From NCBI GenBank assembly GCA_963930655.1, contig OZ005610.1, positions 14,203,001 through 14,267,000 on the forward strand: DNA of 64,000 bases, in the 5' to 3' direction. The translations under genes and the position numbers were made by a program. Below, piece by piece: positions 23,288-35,023 of this stretch. Under the pieces are notes generated by a model, which was not told where the DNA came from, did no database searches, and saw only the letters and a list, made by a program, of their open reading frames with translations. The stretch comes from Myrica gale. Lineage: Eukaryota; Streptophyta; Magnoliopsida; Fagales; Myricaceae. Within the stretch, counting starts at the first letter, position 1. Every line of letters starts with the position of its first letter.

Positions 23288-23833
23288 ATGATGTTCCAGG
23301 TGAGGGAACTCATGAGGAGGATCTGGAACCTGAGAAGAGGGCTAGCGAGGGTGCCCTCCTCTAATTTGCAATCCATGTAGATCCTATGTTTTGAAAGAGC
23401 TGATATGAACCTCCATTATGATGTGGTTGTGGTCTATTCAGGCTACGAGACTTAAGACTATTAAGCAACTTATATTTTGGGATCATGATGTAATTATAAC
23501 TTATTTTTTTAAGTTATTACCTGAAGCTTATATTTTAAAATCTTTCTCTTTCTCTATGTGTGTTATTTGATATAGTTATACGCTTTTATTTTGCGTATAT
23601 TTAATTACACTTCAGTAGAACGGTTGAGGATCTGCATGTCAGCTTGCGTATGAGGAGATAAATTTTTAGCAATTCATGATTTATTAATTAGTCATAGTTG
23701 ATGTTAAAAAAAGATTCCACTGCAACATTCTAATAATTGCACGAGAGTGTTCGTCGTTGAGAATGCTCGCGACTGTCATTAGTCTCGTCGGGCTAACGTT
23801 TGGGGGGTGATGCTGAAATGGAATAAAAAATAT

Positions 23834-23931
23834 AGTAGGTAAGGGAGAGTTAATTTCTGAGAATAGCATGTCATTAGCACATCACAAGTAGGTGAGGGAG
23901 AGTCAATTTCTGAGAACAGTAAGTCATTAGC
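23834..23931 (+). repeat. Direct duplication, 45-bp units
   Basis: 23834-23878 and 23887-23931 match in about 40 of 45 positions (AGTAGGT-AGGGAGAGT...GTCATTAGC). It lies just 3' of LTR B. Confidence 0.7.
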
Positions 23932-24437
23932 TTAAAAATCACAGTTTTATCATAAAATTGTGGCTATTACAGGAGATTATAGAAGCTGATTATGGTCCTT
24001 AATCAATAGACAATGTCTAGTAATTATAATCATCTTGTGCATAGGCCTAAAGCTATCACCACGGTTTTCCATGCAGGGAAGAAAGATAACAGCTTCTCGA
24101 GTCATGATTAGAAATCCCCAGTGTTTCTGATAAGCTAGCACGACAAATTTCCTCCGTGATAAAGGAATCGAATCTTCATGTACTTTAACCCTCTTGTTAC
24201 ACAATTAAAGGAAATTATTCCCGTCTTTGCAAAAGGTCAATTGGTAAAAATGGATCAAAATTTGCTGATTTGGCATATATTTGATTTCTTCTCAGGTGGC
24301 GAAACAGCATTGAGCAGTCTCTTTCGGCCATGAAACTTTAACTGAAGGTTCCCTTGGTCTGTTTTAGATTTCAGGTCCAGTTCTGGAGGAAACCATAGAA
24401 GCGATTCACACCGAAGTAATTTTTCTTTTCAAACCCA

Positions 24438-24444
24438 TATAAAG
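24438..24444 (+). promoter_or_regulatory. TATA box candidate
   Basis: TATAAAG, 81 bases before the ATG at 24525, at a spacing that suits a short 5' UTR. Confidence 0.4.
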
Positions 24445-24524
24445 GCAGCAACTTATCACGTCTACAATGCATTTGCTTGCATTGCCTTCTCCTTCACATC
24501 GTTAGTGGAAAAAGAGAGAAGAAA

Positions 24525-24794
24525 ATGGCTACTGATCAGGGGGAGAATTCTGAGGTCTCACACACTCATAGTAGCAGCATCCAAGACAATAGCACAACTG
24601 AACAATCTCCCAATAGCAAGCGACCGAAAACTTCCTACTCTGGAAAAGTACTTGCACACAGACCACTTTACTGTTCAAGAGGCCGCGGTGCTGGAAGCAG
24701 AAAGGTTAGAACCATTAATGATCATAGGACAGTACCAAGTAGGCTAAGCAAAGTATCATTGGCTGAAGACTGTACAGAGCTAGAAAGAGGCTAG
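24525..24794 (+). CDS. Small hypothetical protein, 89 aa
   Basis: I do not recognise this protein. The ATG context is AAAATGG, close to a plant consensus. The peptide starts MATDQGENSEVS, is hydrophilic, and is rich in Ser/Thr in the first 40 residues. It has a short basic cluster SKRPK (31-35), then CSRGRGAGSRKVR (50-62). There is no signal peptide or membrane segment. The frame stays open for 48 bases upstream of the ATG with a different composition. A candidate TATA box lies 81 bases upstream. GTTAG after GSRK could be a weak donor, so this may be one exon of a longer gene. It could also be a chance ORF. Confidence 0.35.
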   Translation: MATDQGENSEVSHTHSSSIQDNSTTEQSPNSKRPKTSYSGKVLAHRPLYCSRGRGAGSRKVRTINDHRTVPSRLSKVSLAEDCTELERG

Positions 24795-27700
24795 CTCTTT
24801 GATATGTATGATACTGAATTGAATGTGCACTCGTTTATCAGTAGATGTAAAATAGACTCAGCTTCTTTATGCCCAATGTAGTAGTGTGAAATGGTGTTAT
24901 ATTCTGATTCTTCCCTTTCTTTGTGATTAATCATCTGGTGGATCAAGAAAACTTGTCTCTTCTTTTGTTGCTATGCACAAACTAGGTAGAAACTTGGGCA
25001 TTAGAAACAAAGCAGCCCTGCTATCTTCCCAAGTAAGAATTGGTCTCATAGGACAAAGAGGCACCATTCTAAATGGAACTATTCGCTGCTAACTGCTGAT
25101 CTTATGTTCCCAAACGGAAAGATACATGGGGTACACACATATGATGGATGAAAAGTCATGTATTTATCCCAGATTAAAATTAAGCTTCAAAATCTCAAGA
25201 GAAAATAAAGGAGATACGTGCAGGTGGCTGAATCAACGACTTGCTTAAGAGGTTTGTATATATTTTTTTTTCTAAAACATGACGAAAGACTCCATTCCAT
25301 ATTTTTTGTTGGGGTAAGGAACTTCGTTCCATATAGGAAAACAATGTCGCATGTAAGAGCGGGTGCAGACGGCCTGGGCTACAAAAGCTGCACATAAGAA
25401 AATTCTTGGCCCACTAACATGCAGACAGTATATCTTTTGATCTATACCCAACAGTCATGCTGAGCGAGAGAGAACAAAACCAGCCGAAGGGCTAGAAAGC
25501 GTGCATGATTTATTGGGCTTCAATACATGTAGCACTGTTTATCATGGCTATAATATGCCTGTGATCATGAGTGGGACCTTAAGAAACAATAAAAAGTCTT
25601 GTTGCTGGCTAAAGGTCATCCCGATACATAATACATGTCCACATGGTAGGGACCCTGATGATCCTCAATATCTTCGAACATCAAAAACAGGTTCTTTTAA
25701 TACTACACAACTATTCTCGTGCACTAATTTACCAATGTCGTGAACACGGGGTCACATGAAATGTGGGGACTGGTTCTAATATTTACGTCTAGAAGTACTA
25801 ATACAGACGCACTTAAAAGTTACAGCTGGAAAATAACAACAGTACTGCTAAACATCATGAGATGCGCTGAGATTATTGATTCACAAAGAATCTGTCCTAG
25901 ATTATGTGTGTTGCATTTTAGCGACAAAGTACGAACAAATGCAATTTCTTTTGATCCTTAACAAAGATTGGCATGGATAGCGCTATCTGACGCTCCCTTT
26001 TGGATAACATGATCATGAGAGTATCGATCATTTTTCATGGCAAGGAAGTGTTTACCCAGTGATGAGACGTACGTGCACCATCTTGAACAAGCCAATGGTG
26101 TTTATGGTTGACCTACATAATAAAGCAATCCATAGCCATTGATAAAGGGTTGATGCCCCATCATTTATGTTCAGCTTAAAATAGAAGTAAGTCCCTTCTG
26201 ATAAGGACGAGGCGGGCATCTTCATGCTTCAAGGATTCGGCAATCTTGAGACGTTAAGTCTTCCGTTGGCAATTACTATGATTGCACATGATGTTTGTCC
26301 TATAACAATCGTGTCCAAAGAGGTCAGGGTTGCTTGTCTTTTCTTCCGGCCATTAATGTCTCAACAAACTAATCAAGTTTAGACGAGTTAAGACTAACTC
26401 TCAGTACTGATTTCAATTCATTGGTCCCCATCACAATTCCATCGGTGTATAAAATAGTAGAAGCCACTTTCAGTGTTAAACAGGTATGGTGGAGTGTTTC
26501 TCTGACCCATAGCCGAACTTCGTGAGGCATGCAGAACACAATCCACTAGTTCCGACTAGCTAGGCTTGGCGAACATGAGAATGATTAAAGAATAACAAGA
26601 CGGATACGGGGGAATGAAAACAATTGATTTGATATAACTCTTTTTAGTGCTTAATGACGCCTAATTGAATCGCTAATGCCATTATACCACACGGCCCTGG
26701 CCTGTCGATGAGCAACAATTTGTTCCTCAAGAAATTAAGTCGAAAGTACACACTGGTTTGGTTGATTCTATGTCGATGATGATTGTATCCAGGGGATATT
26801 CTTAGCATACCTTGCCTTCATACAATGAAGTGTGTCCATGACCCATTTTCACTCGTCTGTTATTTATGTTGTGGCGAATAGGGGAAACAGAAACTTGACC
26901 TCAAGATAATACAGTCTCCTGACAGGCGGACCGAGCATTCTGGGCACAGCTTTGCGTACAGCAAAGATTATCATGCCAAGTAACAATTGTACATTGAGGT
27001 ATAATTACCCTTCAAAAGCAGTACTAGGGAGTAGGGACGACCTATCGGACCTCCAATTTTGAGATATATATATGTAGAAAAGGCAAAAGTCACTTTATAA
27101 AGTTCTGCACAGAGGAGTTCTTTCAAAGAATATATGGAGCTTTTATGAAACTAAAGCAAAAGTAAAAGGAACACTGAATATATAAGACGTACGAGACTAA
27201 AAACAAAACATGCAAGAACTCCGGGTGGGGCGATGTGTACTTGAGTGTTCCCATATCCTGTAAAACGTCCACACGATTACTGACATACAAGTCTAGCTAT
27301 TCGATCATCATCTACATCACAAACCACTGTAGTTGGAATGTGCTAGTGGCAGGCCAAGTTATATTAATGCACTAGTAGGGCCAATTAGCCACTATGAATT
27401 TTTGTCCGACTGCCGCGCGGAATCCAAACATTTGAGGGGAAGGATTGGACACCATTAGGGAGTGTGCGGGCGAAATTTGCCTATCTGAATGTCTAAGAAT
27501 TTCCCAAAGATATCTATTTTTTTTATAGAAAGCAGTGCTGGAGGAAGCAATATATTAGAGAGCACATGGCGGATGCATATAGTGTCCCATTGAACACATT
27601 TCCCAGATTGGATAGTTTTACTCCAAAGCATCTATTTGTCATTATCAATATTATTCTTCTAAGATCTTAACCTCCTTGATTTAATATCAAGCCACAGAGA

Positions 27701-28872
27701 CCATTGCATCTCGCATATTGCAGCCCAGCCAAATGAGTTGCAAGTGTCAAGATTTGCGGAACCATATTGCAATTACATACTGATTTTTAAGGTGTGATCA
27801 AGGCGTGGCTGTTGCGAGAGTATAATTTGGTTAAAATGAGTGTTATCAGGTGTATAATAAGCCAGAGTACTTACTTTAGTACATTTGGATAAATTAGACT
27901 GTTCTTTTCAAAATCTTATAATATTTGTAATCATGAGCTCGTGATTAAGAGGTTTGTGAGCTTTATTCATGACATCAGTAAAAGATGGAAAATTAATCTT
28001 GTGTATAAAGAGATCTCACAGCTTAGCTTCAACTAGAAATAGTAATTAAGACAATTTTCGAAAAGTATATTGTTTACTGCGTGAGTGCTTAATTCACTAT
28101 AGGTGATCTAAGGCAAAGCTAGGTTCATCAGGTCGAGTTTTGGACTAGAGGCCATGGAGAAGAACATTCCTAAGAGTTGAATATTCTAAGCCCTTGTAAG
28201 AAGGCACCAAATGTAAACACTAGAAAGAAATTAAGGAATGAGACTTGAATTTCCTTGATCTTGAGACTTGAACTTAATTTTAAACAATTGTTGAATTGCA
28301 CGTGTGAGAGAGTAAAAAAGTTGAGTCTCACATTAGAAATGAGTAGAACCGTGGTTGATTAACCTAATATAGTTGGACCCAAACCTATAATCTTTAAATT
28401 TTTAGGTTGAGTAATATCTCTATATATTATATTATAAGACTATTAGAAAACTCCCCAGGTGTTCATCTTCCCAACAACAATTTTCCCTCAAAAATGTCCA
28501 AAAGCAATTTTGCCTTCTTTTTCTTTTTCATGGCCTCTAAATAAGAAGAGCAAAAGCTTGAAGTGATCGCTTAGAAAAAAAAAAAGCTTGAAGTGGTCAT
28601 GCATGCGTAGGTGAAGTGCATGCCATACGGCATATATAGCTCAACGTCATGAGTAAGTTTGCGCAAACGGCTCCTACCATGTCGTGCTATTTACAGAATA
28701 GAAAAAACCACGAGGTCCACAATCTCGTGTCTTTTAGTTATAGGTGCTTTCACGTTCTCCAATTATATATGCTTCCTGCTAGTTCCCTCACTCGTATGCG
28801 GTAATCCAGCAGTACTAGTCACAGCTAGAGCGTCTCAAGAGAGCCGCCAAAAATTAATTTGTTGAGTGCTTG
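24795..28872. other. Intergenic DNA, no gene recognised
   Basis: Four kilobases without a convincing coding signal; ORFs are short and compositional. Around 28310-28440 the sequence (TTGAGTCTCACATTAG, then TTGGACCCAAACCTAT and TATATATTATATTATA) resembles the promoter part of a plant LTR, but I saw no partner copy. Confidence 0.4.
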
Positions 28873-30282
28873 ATGACCATTTTCCTGGTTTTGATGATCA
28901 TTTTTAAATTTAATCAGGATTTCACGTTCATCACACGTAGTCATTTAAATTTATGATTTTATCAAAATATCATTCGATTAGCAAATTATTCGGTCAAATA
29001 ATCCTACACAACCCTACACCAATAAAAAAATTGACACGTGTAACAAATTTTATTTAAAAAATACCACATCACTTTTATTGCGCTACATCAGTAAAAATAA
29101 AAAAAATTACAAAAGAAAATGATCAAGTAACAATTTTTTTAAAAAAAAAAAAAAAACAAACCGGGCCCCTTCCCGAGGTGGGCCCAGGGGTGGCTCGTTG
29201 CATCACCACACCTTTGTGAAAACGAGTCACCCCTCGCGGGGGACCCCAGCCCCTTTTACGGTAAGGGTAAGTACCGGAACGGATAAAATCAGAATGATCA
29301 ATTTCGATTATGTCATTCACTGGAATACAATTTTTTTTGTTCCGATTCCATTCCGGTATTTTACGAGAATGGAACCGGAATTTCCAGTTCAACATGTGGG
29401 CTATTTTGGACATTTTTTTGGGCCCTAACGAGCTAATTAAATATAATTTTTGGAAGAGTTTTCTATTATTCATAATAGATTAACAATAAATATAAACCTT
29501 CAACCAAAATCTAGATTTTAAAATAAACATTCAAACAAATTCGGTACTCATCATATGTTATTCCCTAATTTAAAAAAAACGGAATCGAAAATTTTGATAT
29601 TTTTTAGTTATTCATCATTAATTAACAATAAATGTAAACAAATTTATCCAAAATTTAAATTATAAAATAAACATTCAATCAAATTACATATGTTATACTT
29701 TATTTTTAGTACTATTTTTATTTTAAATTTTTAGAAAATCGGAACCGAAAATTCTGGTAATTCCGCTGTAATTTTCAGTGCCGATTCCAAAAAATTGACA
29801 ACCGATAACGAAATTTTCGAAATTGGAAGTAGAAGTGGAATCGGAAATTCCGATTCTTATCGGAATTTTTTCTCACCCTTACTTTACGGGGTGGCTCGCG
29901 GCCACCCCAAAACTAGGGAGGCCAAGCCACCCCTTTCTCCAGGAGGAGTGGCTCCTGGCCAAACCTTCTCCAGGGAGGCCTGGGGTGGCTTGTTGCCACC
30001 CGTCGCGGCTCCGTGGTTTGTTTTTTTAAAAAAAAATTGTGTTATTTTACTGATGTGGCACAATAAAATTGACGTTACATTTTTAAATATATTCAATTAC
30101 ACGTCATTTTTTAGTTGGTCATGATGTGTATGGTTGTTAGTTGACTAAGCAATTCACTAACATAAGTGGATAGAAGAACTATTTTGACAAAATCATAAAT
30201 CTCAAACACTATGTGTGATAAACGTGAAAACTTTGGGACAAATTTTTAAAAGTGATCGAAACCCAACGATGAAAATGGTCAT
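28873..30282. mobile_element. Long inverted-repeat DNA element with nested MITE
   Basis: Ends ATGACCATTTTC (28873) and GAAAATGGTCAT (ending 30282) are exact complements. Similarity continues inward for about 350 bases per arm (TTCACGTT-ATCACAC, ACATCAGTAAAA). The inner part is GC-rich (GGGTGGCTCG and its complement) with long A/T runs. This is typical of a non-autonomous DNA transposon with long terminal inverted repeats. No transposase and no clear target duplication were seen. A smaller element interrupts it at 29263-29882. Confidence 0.65.
29263..29882. mobile_element. hAT-like MITE nested in the inverted-repeat element
   Basis: Termini AAGGGTAAGTACCGG and, on the other strand, TAAGGGTGAGAAAAA. 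Flanking 8-mers TTTACGGT (29255-29262) and TTTACGGG (29883-29890) agree in 7 of 8 positions, the length used by hAT elements. The interior is rich in CCGGAA and TTCCGATTCC motifs. Non-coding. Confidence 0.6.
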
Positions 30283-30336
30283 AACCCCCTAGAGAGCCAG
30301 ACGACCAATCATTAGTTATCAGATCATCGTCGTTAG

Positions 30337-30527
30337 GATCCTCTGTAATTTTCTATTCGAATTGCATGGTACAATTTGAAGATAGATAGACATATATAAC
30401 AGGTAGACCTCACGTGATGGTGCTCATGTAAAATTTTGGACAGCATGGACCCTATAATAGGATTTATCTGTTATGTCTATCTCTCTTAATTATATCATGC
30501 AATTCGAACAGAAAATTACAGAAGATC
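30337..30527. mobile_element. MITE, 191 bp
   Basis: Termini GATCCTCTGTAATTTTCT and, inverted, GATCTTCTGTAATTTTCT. Inverted similarity extends about 65 bases inward through TTCGAATTGCATG. It would fold into one hairpin. Confidence 0.7.
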
Positions 30528-30671
30528 ATAAATGCTTTTATTAGGTATCGAATCAAGCTAACATTACGCTAGCTATCTAATAGTCAAATTGATTCTACCG
30601 AATATTAATGAATAACAACAATAACATAGAGTTGATATGATAATGACGTTTGAAGATTTCATTCGAGAGGC

Positions 30672-30676
<5 letters not shown>

Positions 30677-30713
<37 letters not shown>
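30677..30713. repeat. (TA)n microsatellite
   Basis: About 18 uninterrupted TA units. Another AT run lies at about 32334-32357. Confidence 0.95.
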
Positions 30714-30716
<3 letters not shown>

Positions 30717-31237
30717 GTAAATTGTGTATGATCTCTTGTCATGAACTTGTTAATTAAATTCCTTAAAAAGTGAACGAGTCTTAATCAACTCAATGGCACC
30801 TAATTGGCAAAAGATAAATAGTGCATAATTGAAACATAATTGAGAGAGGAGAAAGTAAAGAGAGGTAGAGTTTTAAGTGGTTCGGTCTAAAAGAATTATG
30901 ATGTTGTTTGAGTGAGGAAATTTTAGGTATTGAGGTTTGTGAAATATTATTATTTGCGAAAAAGTAAAGATATTTTATGAGAGTTGATAGAAAAGTGAAG
31001 AGAAAGAAGATTTTAATAAATATTATAATAATAAAAAGTATTTGATAAATTTTTTATTATTAACCCCAAATAATTGGAGCGGTTCAAATAAATAATATCC
31101 ACAGTAAAAAACTATATATGATTGTATCTTGTATTGTAATTTAAACTCATATATTTGATATAGTGATAAAAATAATATAATATCAAATCATCTAAAATAC
31201 TAATTATCGAAGGATATGATCAAGATTAATTAATTAA

Positions 31238-31419
31238 GGTTATGTTTGTGTTGTAAAATTTTTAGTATTAATATGTTTAGTGAAAAAGTGAAGAGAGGTA
31301 ATTTTTTATATTTTTGTAGGGAAAAAGTTATGATTTGATGGAAGAGAGAGAGATTATATTCTAGTATTTTATTGTGAGTTGGTGAAAAATTTTATAAAAT
31401 TTTTCATACAAATACAACC
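31238..31419. mobile_element. Tourist-like MITE, 182 bp
   Basis: Flanked by TAA on both sides (31235-31237 and 31420-31422), with imperfect inverted ends GGTTATGTTTGTGTTG and GGTTGTATTTGTATG. The same family recurs inside LTR C at 58592-58791. The terminal piece is partly duplicated right after it (31445-31492). Confidence 0.7.
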
Positions 31420-33203
31420 TAAATCCCTCTGCGCTTGCATATATAAAAATTTTCATGCAAACACAACCTAAGTCCTCGGCGCTTAGATATATACCGAGGT
31501 TTATGCCTCGCACGATTGTCAAAACAAAAGAGATTAATAAAGCTGGATTAATTTATATATAAAAACGAAAACAAAAGAGTCGATGAAGATTGGATAATGG
31601 TAGATACTGTGATCGTCGAACCCACCACGATGCCCACAGAACGTGAGATCTGCCCATGTGGCCGACAGCAAATCCCATCCATAAGCCTACTGGACAACGA
31701 CACGTGTTGCTTTTCGGTGTTATTAATAACATGAAAAGTACAATAAATGATATATACCCTGAAAGCCCTACAACTTATTATCCATTCGCCTCTTTTTTTT
31801 CTCTTTCCGAAGTCGTTCTTTCTTAGGCTTGAAGAAAGACAACAGACCGGACTAGATCATAAAAATGGGACTGATACAGTCCGATTTGATATTTTTTTTA
31901 ATCTAAGCCGGTCTAGACCGATTTTTAAAAGGTCTAGATCGTACTTATTAATATAAATTACAAATTTAAAAATTTTAATTTTAAATTAAATTAAAATTCT
32001 GTATTTTGACATACTTTTCTTTATTTGAAATTAACTTAAAAAATTAAAAATTAAACAAATAAAACAAATAAAATCGGTCCAGACTGTATTAGACTGGACC
32101 GGATCGTATCAGACCACTTATAAGTGATCCGATCCAATCATACTATTTATGTACAATAAAAAATTTAGACCGACCGAATTCCTATCCAGAAACCGAACCA
32201 AATTTCTTATTTTTCAAAGCCGCTTCACTCACAAGCTGCAATGTTGCGAGAGCTTGTCTGGTTAGGATGTCTTCTCCAGTCAGAAAATACTTTTTGAAGT
32301 ACACACCAAAAATATATATATTTTGGTTGACAGAATATATATATATATATATATATAATTAATACGACATTTACAAGAAAAAGTGACATCAGGTTAGTTA
32401 TGCAACGTAATTTAAAGATAAATAAATATAATACTTTAAATTTTACGAGATCCCGAACTTTACAATAGTTATTTTTTTCTAATCTTAGATTTAATAGAGT
32501 ATATGAGATTTATTGTTCAAAAAAAATTCTTACATGATCCTGCCAAAAAGCAAATCCTATCTTTTCTTAATCATAAGTCATTTTTATTAACTCTCCTCTT
32601 GAATCTGCTAGTTGTTGGTCTAATTCACCCCTGCCACTAATTCCCTTTCCCTCGGGTTCTTAGTCCCATAAGTCATTTTTAATGAGAAAAATAGTATGAA
32701 AAAATATCACATAAAAAGGATGAAACAGGCATAGCAGTGGAAATTTATTTACATCAAACGACAAGATCGGTGTCTATATAATATGCCTTCTCTACTATCT
32801 GCATTATTGCAAGACATTATAGGATTTGATAATTCATGCTTGTTGCAGTTCGGGGTGATATCACTGGAGCCCTACTTAGGATGCTATGTCGATCAAATAA
32901 TTTGGGATATATAGGACTACCCACTATACCGCAAAAGAAGAAACAGGGCAAACAAGGGTTGAGGATAGACCATAAACATTAATAGAAGCTACCTTCGCAG
33001 CTGCTTCCTCGTACTAGCTAGGACTACTGCATATGAATATTATAAGTCTACCTATAGCAGGTGGCGGTGCCATGGCATGTGAACAGTAGGAAAGTAAAAC
33101 ATGTAAGTTTGGTATCTAAACGGCGTTTAAGTACCAGAACAACGTAATTAAGGGAATTAGTAGACATAAACGAGGATACCATTATCTTCAGGCTAAGTTT
33201 TGA

Positions 33204-33464
33204 TAGGGCGGAATCGTGCACTATGACCGGTCCGATCTTGTTTTTTTTTTTTTAAATGCGGTTCGGACCGGATCGGACATCATTTATTAATATAAAGAAA
33301 AAAATATATTTTTATATGTTTTAATATAAATTACAAACTTAAAACGTTTAATTTTAATCTAAACTAAAACTCTACATTTTTATATGTCCTTCCCCCTTTG
33401 AAATTAACCTATTTTTTTTAAAAAAAAATTGAAATCGGATAGGAAATCCAGTTGTTCAGCCCTA
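33204..33464. mobile_element. Small hAT-like MITE
   Basis: TAGGGCGGAA and, inverted, TAGGGCTGAACA ends around a core with GGTTCGGACCGGATCGG and an AT-rich middle. A related GGTCTAGACC-rich copy lies at about 31850-32200 without clear ends. Confidence 0.5.
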
Positions 33465-33469
33465 AAAAA

Positions 33470-34080
33470 TATATACAAGATTCGAGTTCGAGCTTATTCG
33501 ATCCGAGCTCAAACTCGATCCAACCAAGAAAATATGAGTTTAGAAAACACAAATATCACAAAAAAAAACTCAAATCAAGCCTCGACATATGGTGTCATAG
33601 TACATTATACACGACATTTCATAAACACTTGACATTTGTGCAAACTTTATTTTAGAAACCATTTAAATTCATATATAACCTATGTTAATTGACAAAAATG
33701 ACATACAACATATACTTAATATATAAAGGGCATAACAAATCCTTATGGATATTACTTATCCATTCATATATCAATATAATCAAATACATATTTTACTAAT
33801 ATATGACTATTAAATATAAACCAACAAATAAATAAGAAAATTATAATACATGCAAGTGGACAGAGCTTTTAAATGAGCTCAAATGAGCCGAGTCGAACTT
33901 ATATATGAGCTTTGTTCGCGAACTTAAATCGAGCGGAGCCGAGTTTAACCAAGTTTGGCTTGTTAATTAATATTCGAGCTAGAAATGATGTTCGAACTTG
34001 GCTCATTTATTAAACGAACCGAGCTTGAGTCGAGCTCATACGAGTTGCTCATAAATAGCTCGGCTCATTTGCAGTCTTAG
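33470..34080. mobile_element. GAGCTCG-rich MITE-like repeat
   Basis: Repeated GAGCTCG, GAGCCGAG and CGAGCTC words at both ends (33485-33530 and 33875-34080) around an AT-rich middle, ending GCTCGGCTCATTTGCAGTCTTA. This matches the style of a widespread plant hAT-like MITE. Borders are approximate. Confidence 0.45.
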
Positions 34081-34409
34081 GTGGGCACAACCTAGTAATT
34101 TTCTGAAATAAGCAGCCTTTTAGATTGCAATCACATGCAATGGACTATGACCTAAATTCCCCGTCCTTCGCGGGCTCTTTTTAATGAAATTTCACTATCA
34201 TCCGTCGTGGAAATGCCTAGGTAGCTCCATATGTGAACCTAAAAGGAGAGTACATGACCAGGCAAATAGCAGTGGAATCTATCAAATTTCCGTGCCCGTG
34301 TAATACCTCCTACTTTTTCTCATCCATGAAAAGGCCTAAAACTAGATTGAATGCATGTTTTATTTTGCTTAATCGGAAAATGAATGGATAATTGAATAGA
34401 ATCGTTTCC

Positions 34410-34417
34410 TATAAATA
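34410..34417 (+). promoter_or_regulatory. TATA box of the zinc-finger gene
   Basis: TATAAATA, 56 bases upstream of the ATG at 34466. It predicts a short leader of about 25 bases. Confidence 0.6.
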
Positions 34418-34465
34418 TAGGGTAGTAATTAGTTCAACATGCATGTCTTGTGAACTCACTCTTAT

Positions 34466-35023
34466 ATGGCAGCTGAAAGCTCGAATACATCCAAATTGTC
34501 ATCCACTAGTATGTCCGATGAGAGCCCCACTTCGAGACTCAAACTATTCGGTTTTCCATTAACCGAACACCAAGAACTTCCTGACAAAACGGAGAATATT
34601 GAAGGACGCAGGAAATTCATGTGTCAATTCTGCGGGCGAGCTTTTGCCAACTCCCAAGCACTAGGGGGCCATCAAAATGCACACAAGCTAGAGCGTCAAA
34701 GAGCGAGGCGTGCCCAATTTCCCAGTGGTAGGCAGTTCATGGCAGCTGCACCAATTCTCAGCTCACATGCCGTTAGATCTGCACCCTCCATTTACTCGAG
34801 AGGACTCGTTAGCAACGGTGCCGCCGCTAGCTTCGACTCACAACCACAAGTTAATGCATTTTCTTATCCATCTCGGCCATCATTTCCCTCCCGATTTTTC
34901 TCCGCAACGCCAGCCCAGCTTACTGCTAATGCACAGCCGTTCGCTGAGTTCTCGGGTAATTTGCCTGAGGGGGAGGTAGGTGTTGATCTCCATCTAAAAT
35001 TGTCCCCTTATGGGTGTGAGTAG
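34466..35023 (+). CDS. C2H2 zinc-finger transcriptional repressor (ZFP5/ZFP6/ZFP8-like)
   Basis: A 185-aa intronless nuclear protein of the plant single-finger C1-1i class. LKLFGF (25-30) is the N-terminal motif of the ZFP5/ZFP6/ZFP8/GIS group. One C2H2 finger follows: C53-X2-C56-X12-H69-X3-H73, with the plant-specific QALGGH at 64-69, then a basic stretch (ERQRARR). The Ser/Pro-rich middle is low in complexity. The C terminus carries an LxLxL EAR motif, DLHLKL (174-179), which recruits TOPLESS-type co-repressors. Family members act in gibberellin and cytokinin control of trichome and root-hair development; that role is inferred from family only. The start was chosen for the TATA spacing and full motif content. 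The ORF is intact. Confidence 0.93.
   Translation: MAAESSNTSKLSSTSMSDESPTSRLKLFGFPLTEHQELPDKTENIEGRRKFMCQFCGRAFANSQALGGHQNAHKLERQRARRAQFPSGRQFMAAAPILSSHAVRSAPSIYSRGLVSNGAAASFDSQPQVNAFSYPSRPSFPSRFFSATPAQLTANAQPFAEFSGNLPEGEVGVDLHLKLSPYGCE

Larger units (their letters stand above)
20470..23813 (+). mobile_element. Degraded long LTR, subfamily B, 5' part uncertain
   Basis: The 3' half aligns element by element with LTRs A and C: GA-rich leader, micro-exon, complementary 12-mers, CTAGCC-GCCTGGGG block, GTTCC and CCCTGA hairpins, and an end of GCTCGCGACTGTCA...GGGGGGTGA equivalent to GCTCGCGGCTGTCAC...GGGGCGTGACA. The TGTGAG start and a target duplication were not found, so the left border is approximate and the 5' part may be truncated. 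It is the oldest-looking of the long LTRs. Confidence 0.65.

Noticed and set aside
31747-31956. Short ORFs in AT-rich DNA between 24.8 and 34.4 kb
   Set aside because: Short, compositionally biased and overlapping MITE-like repeats.
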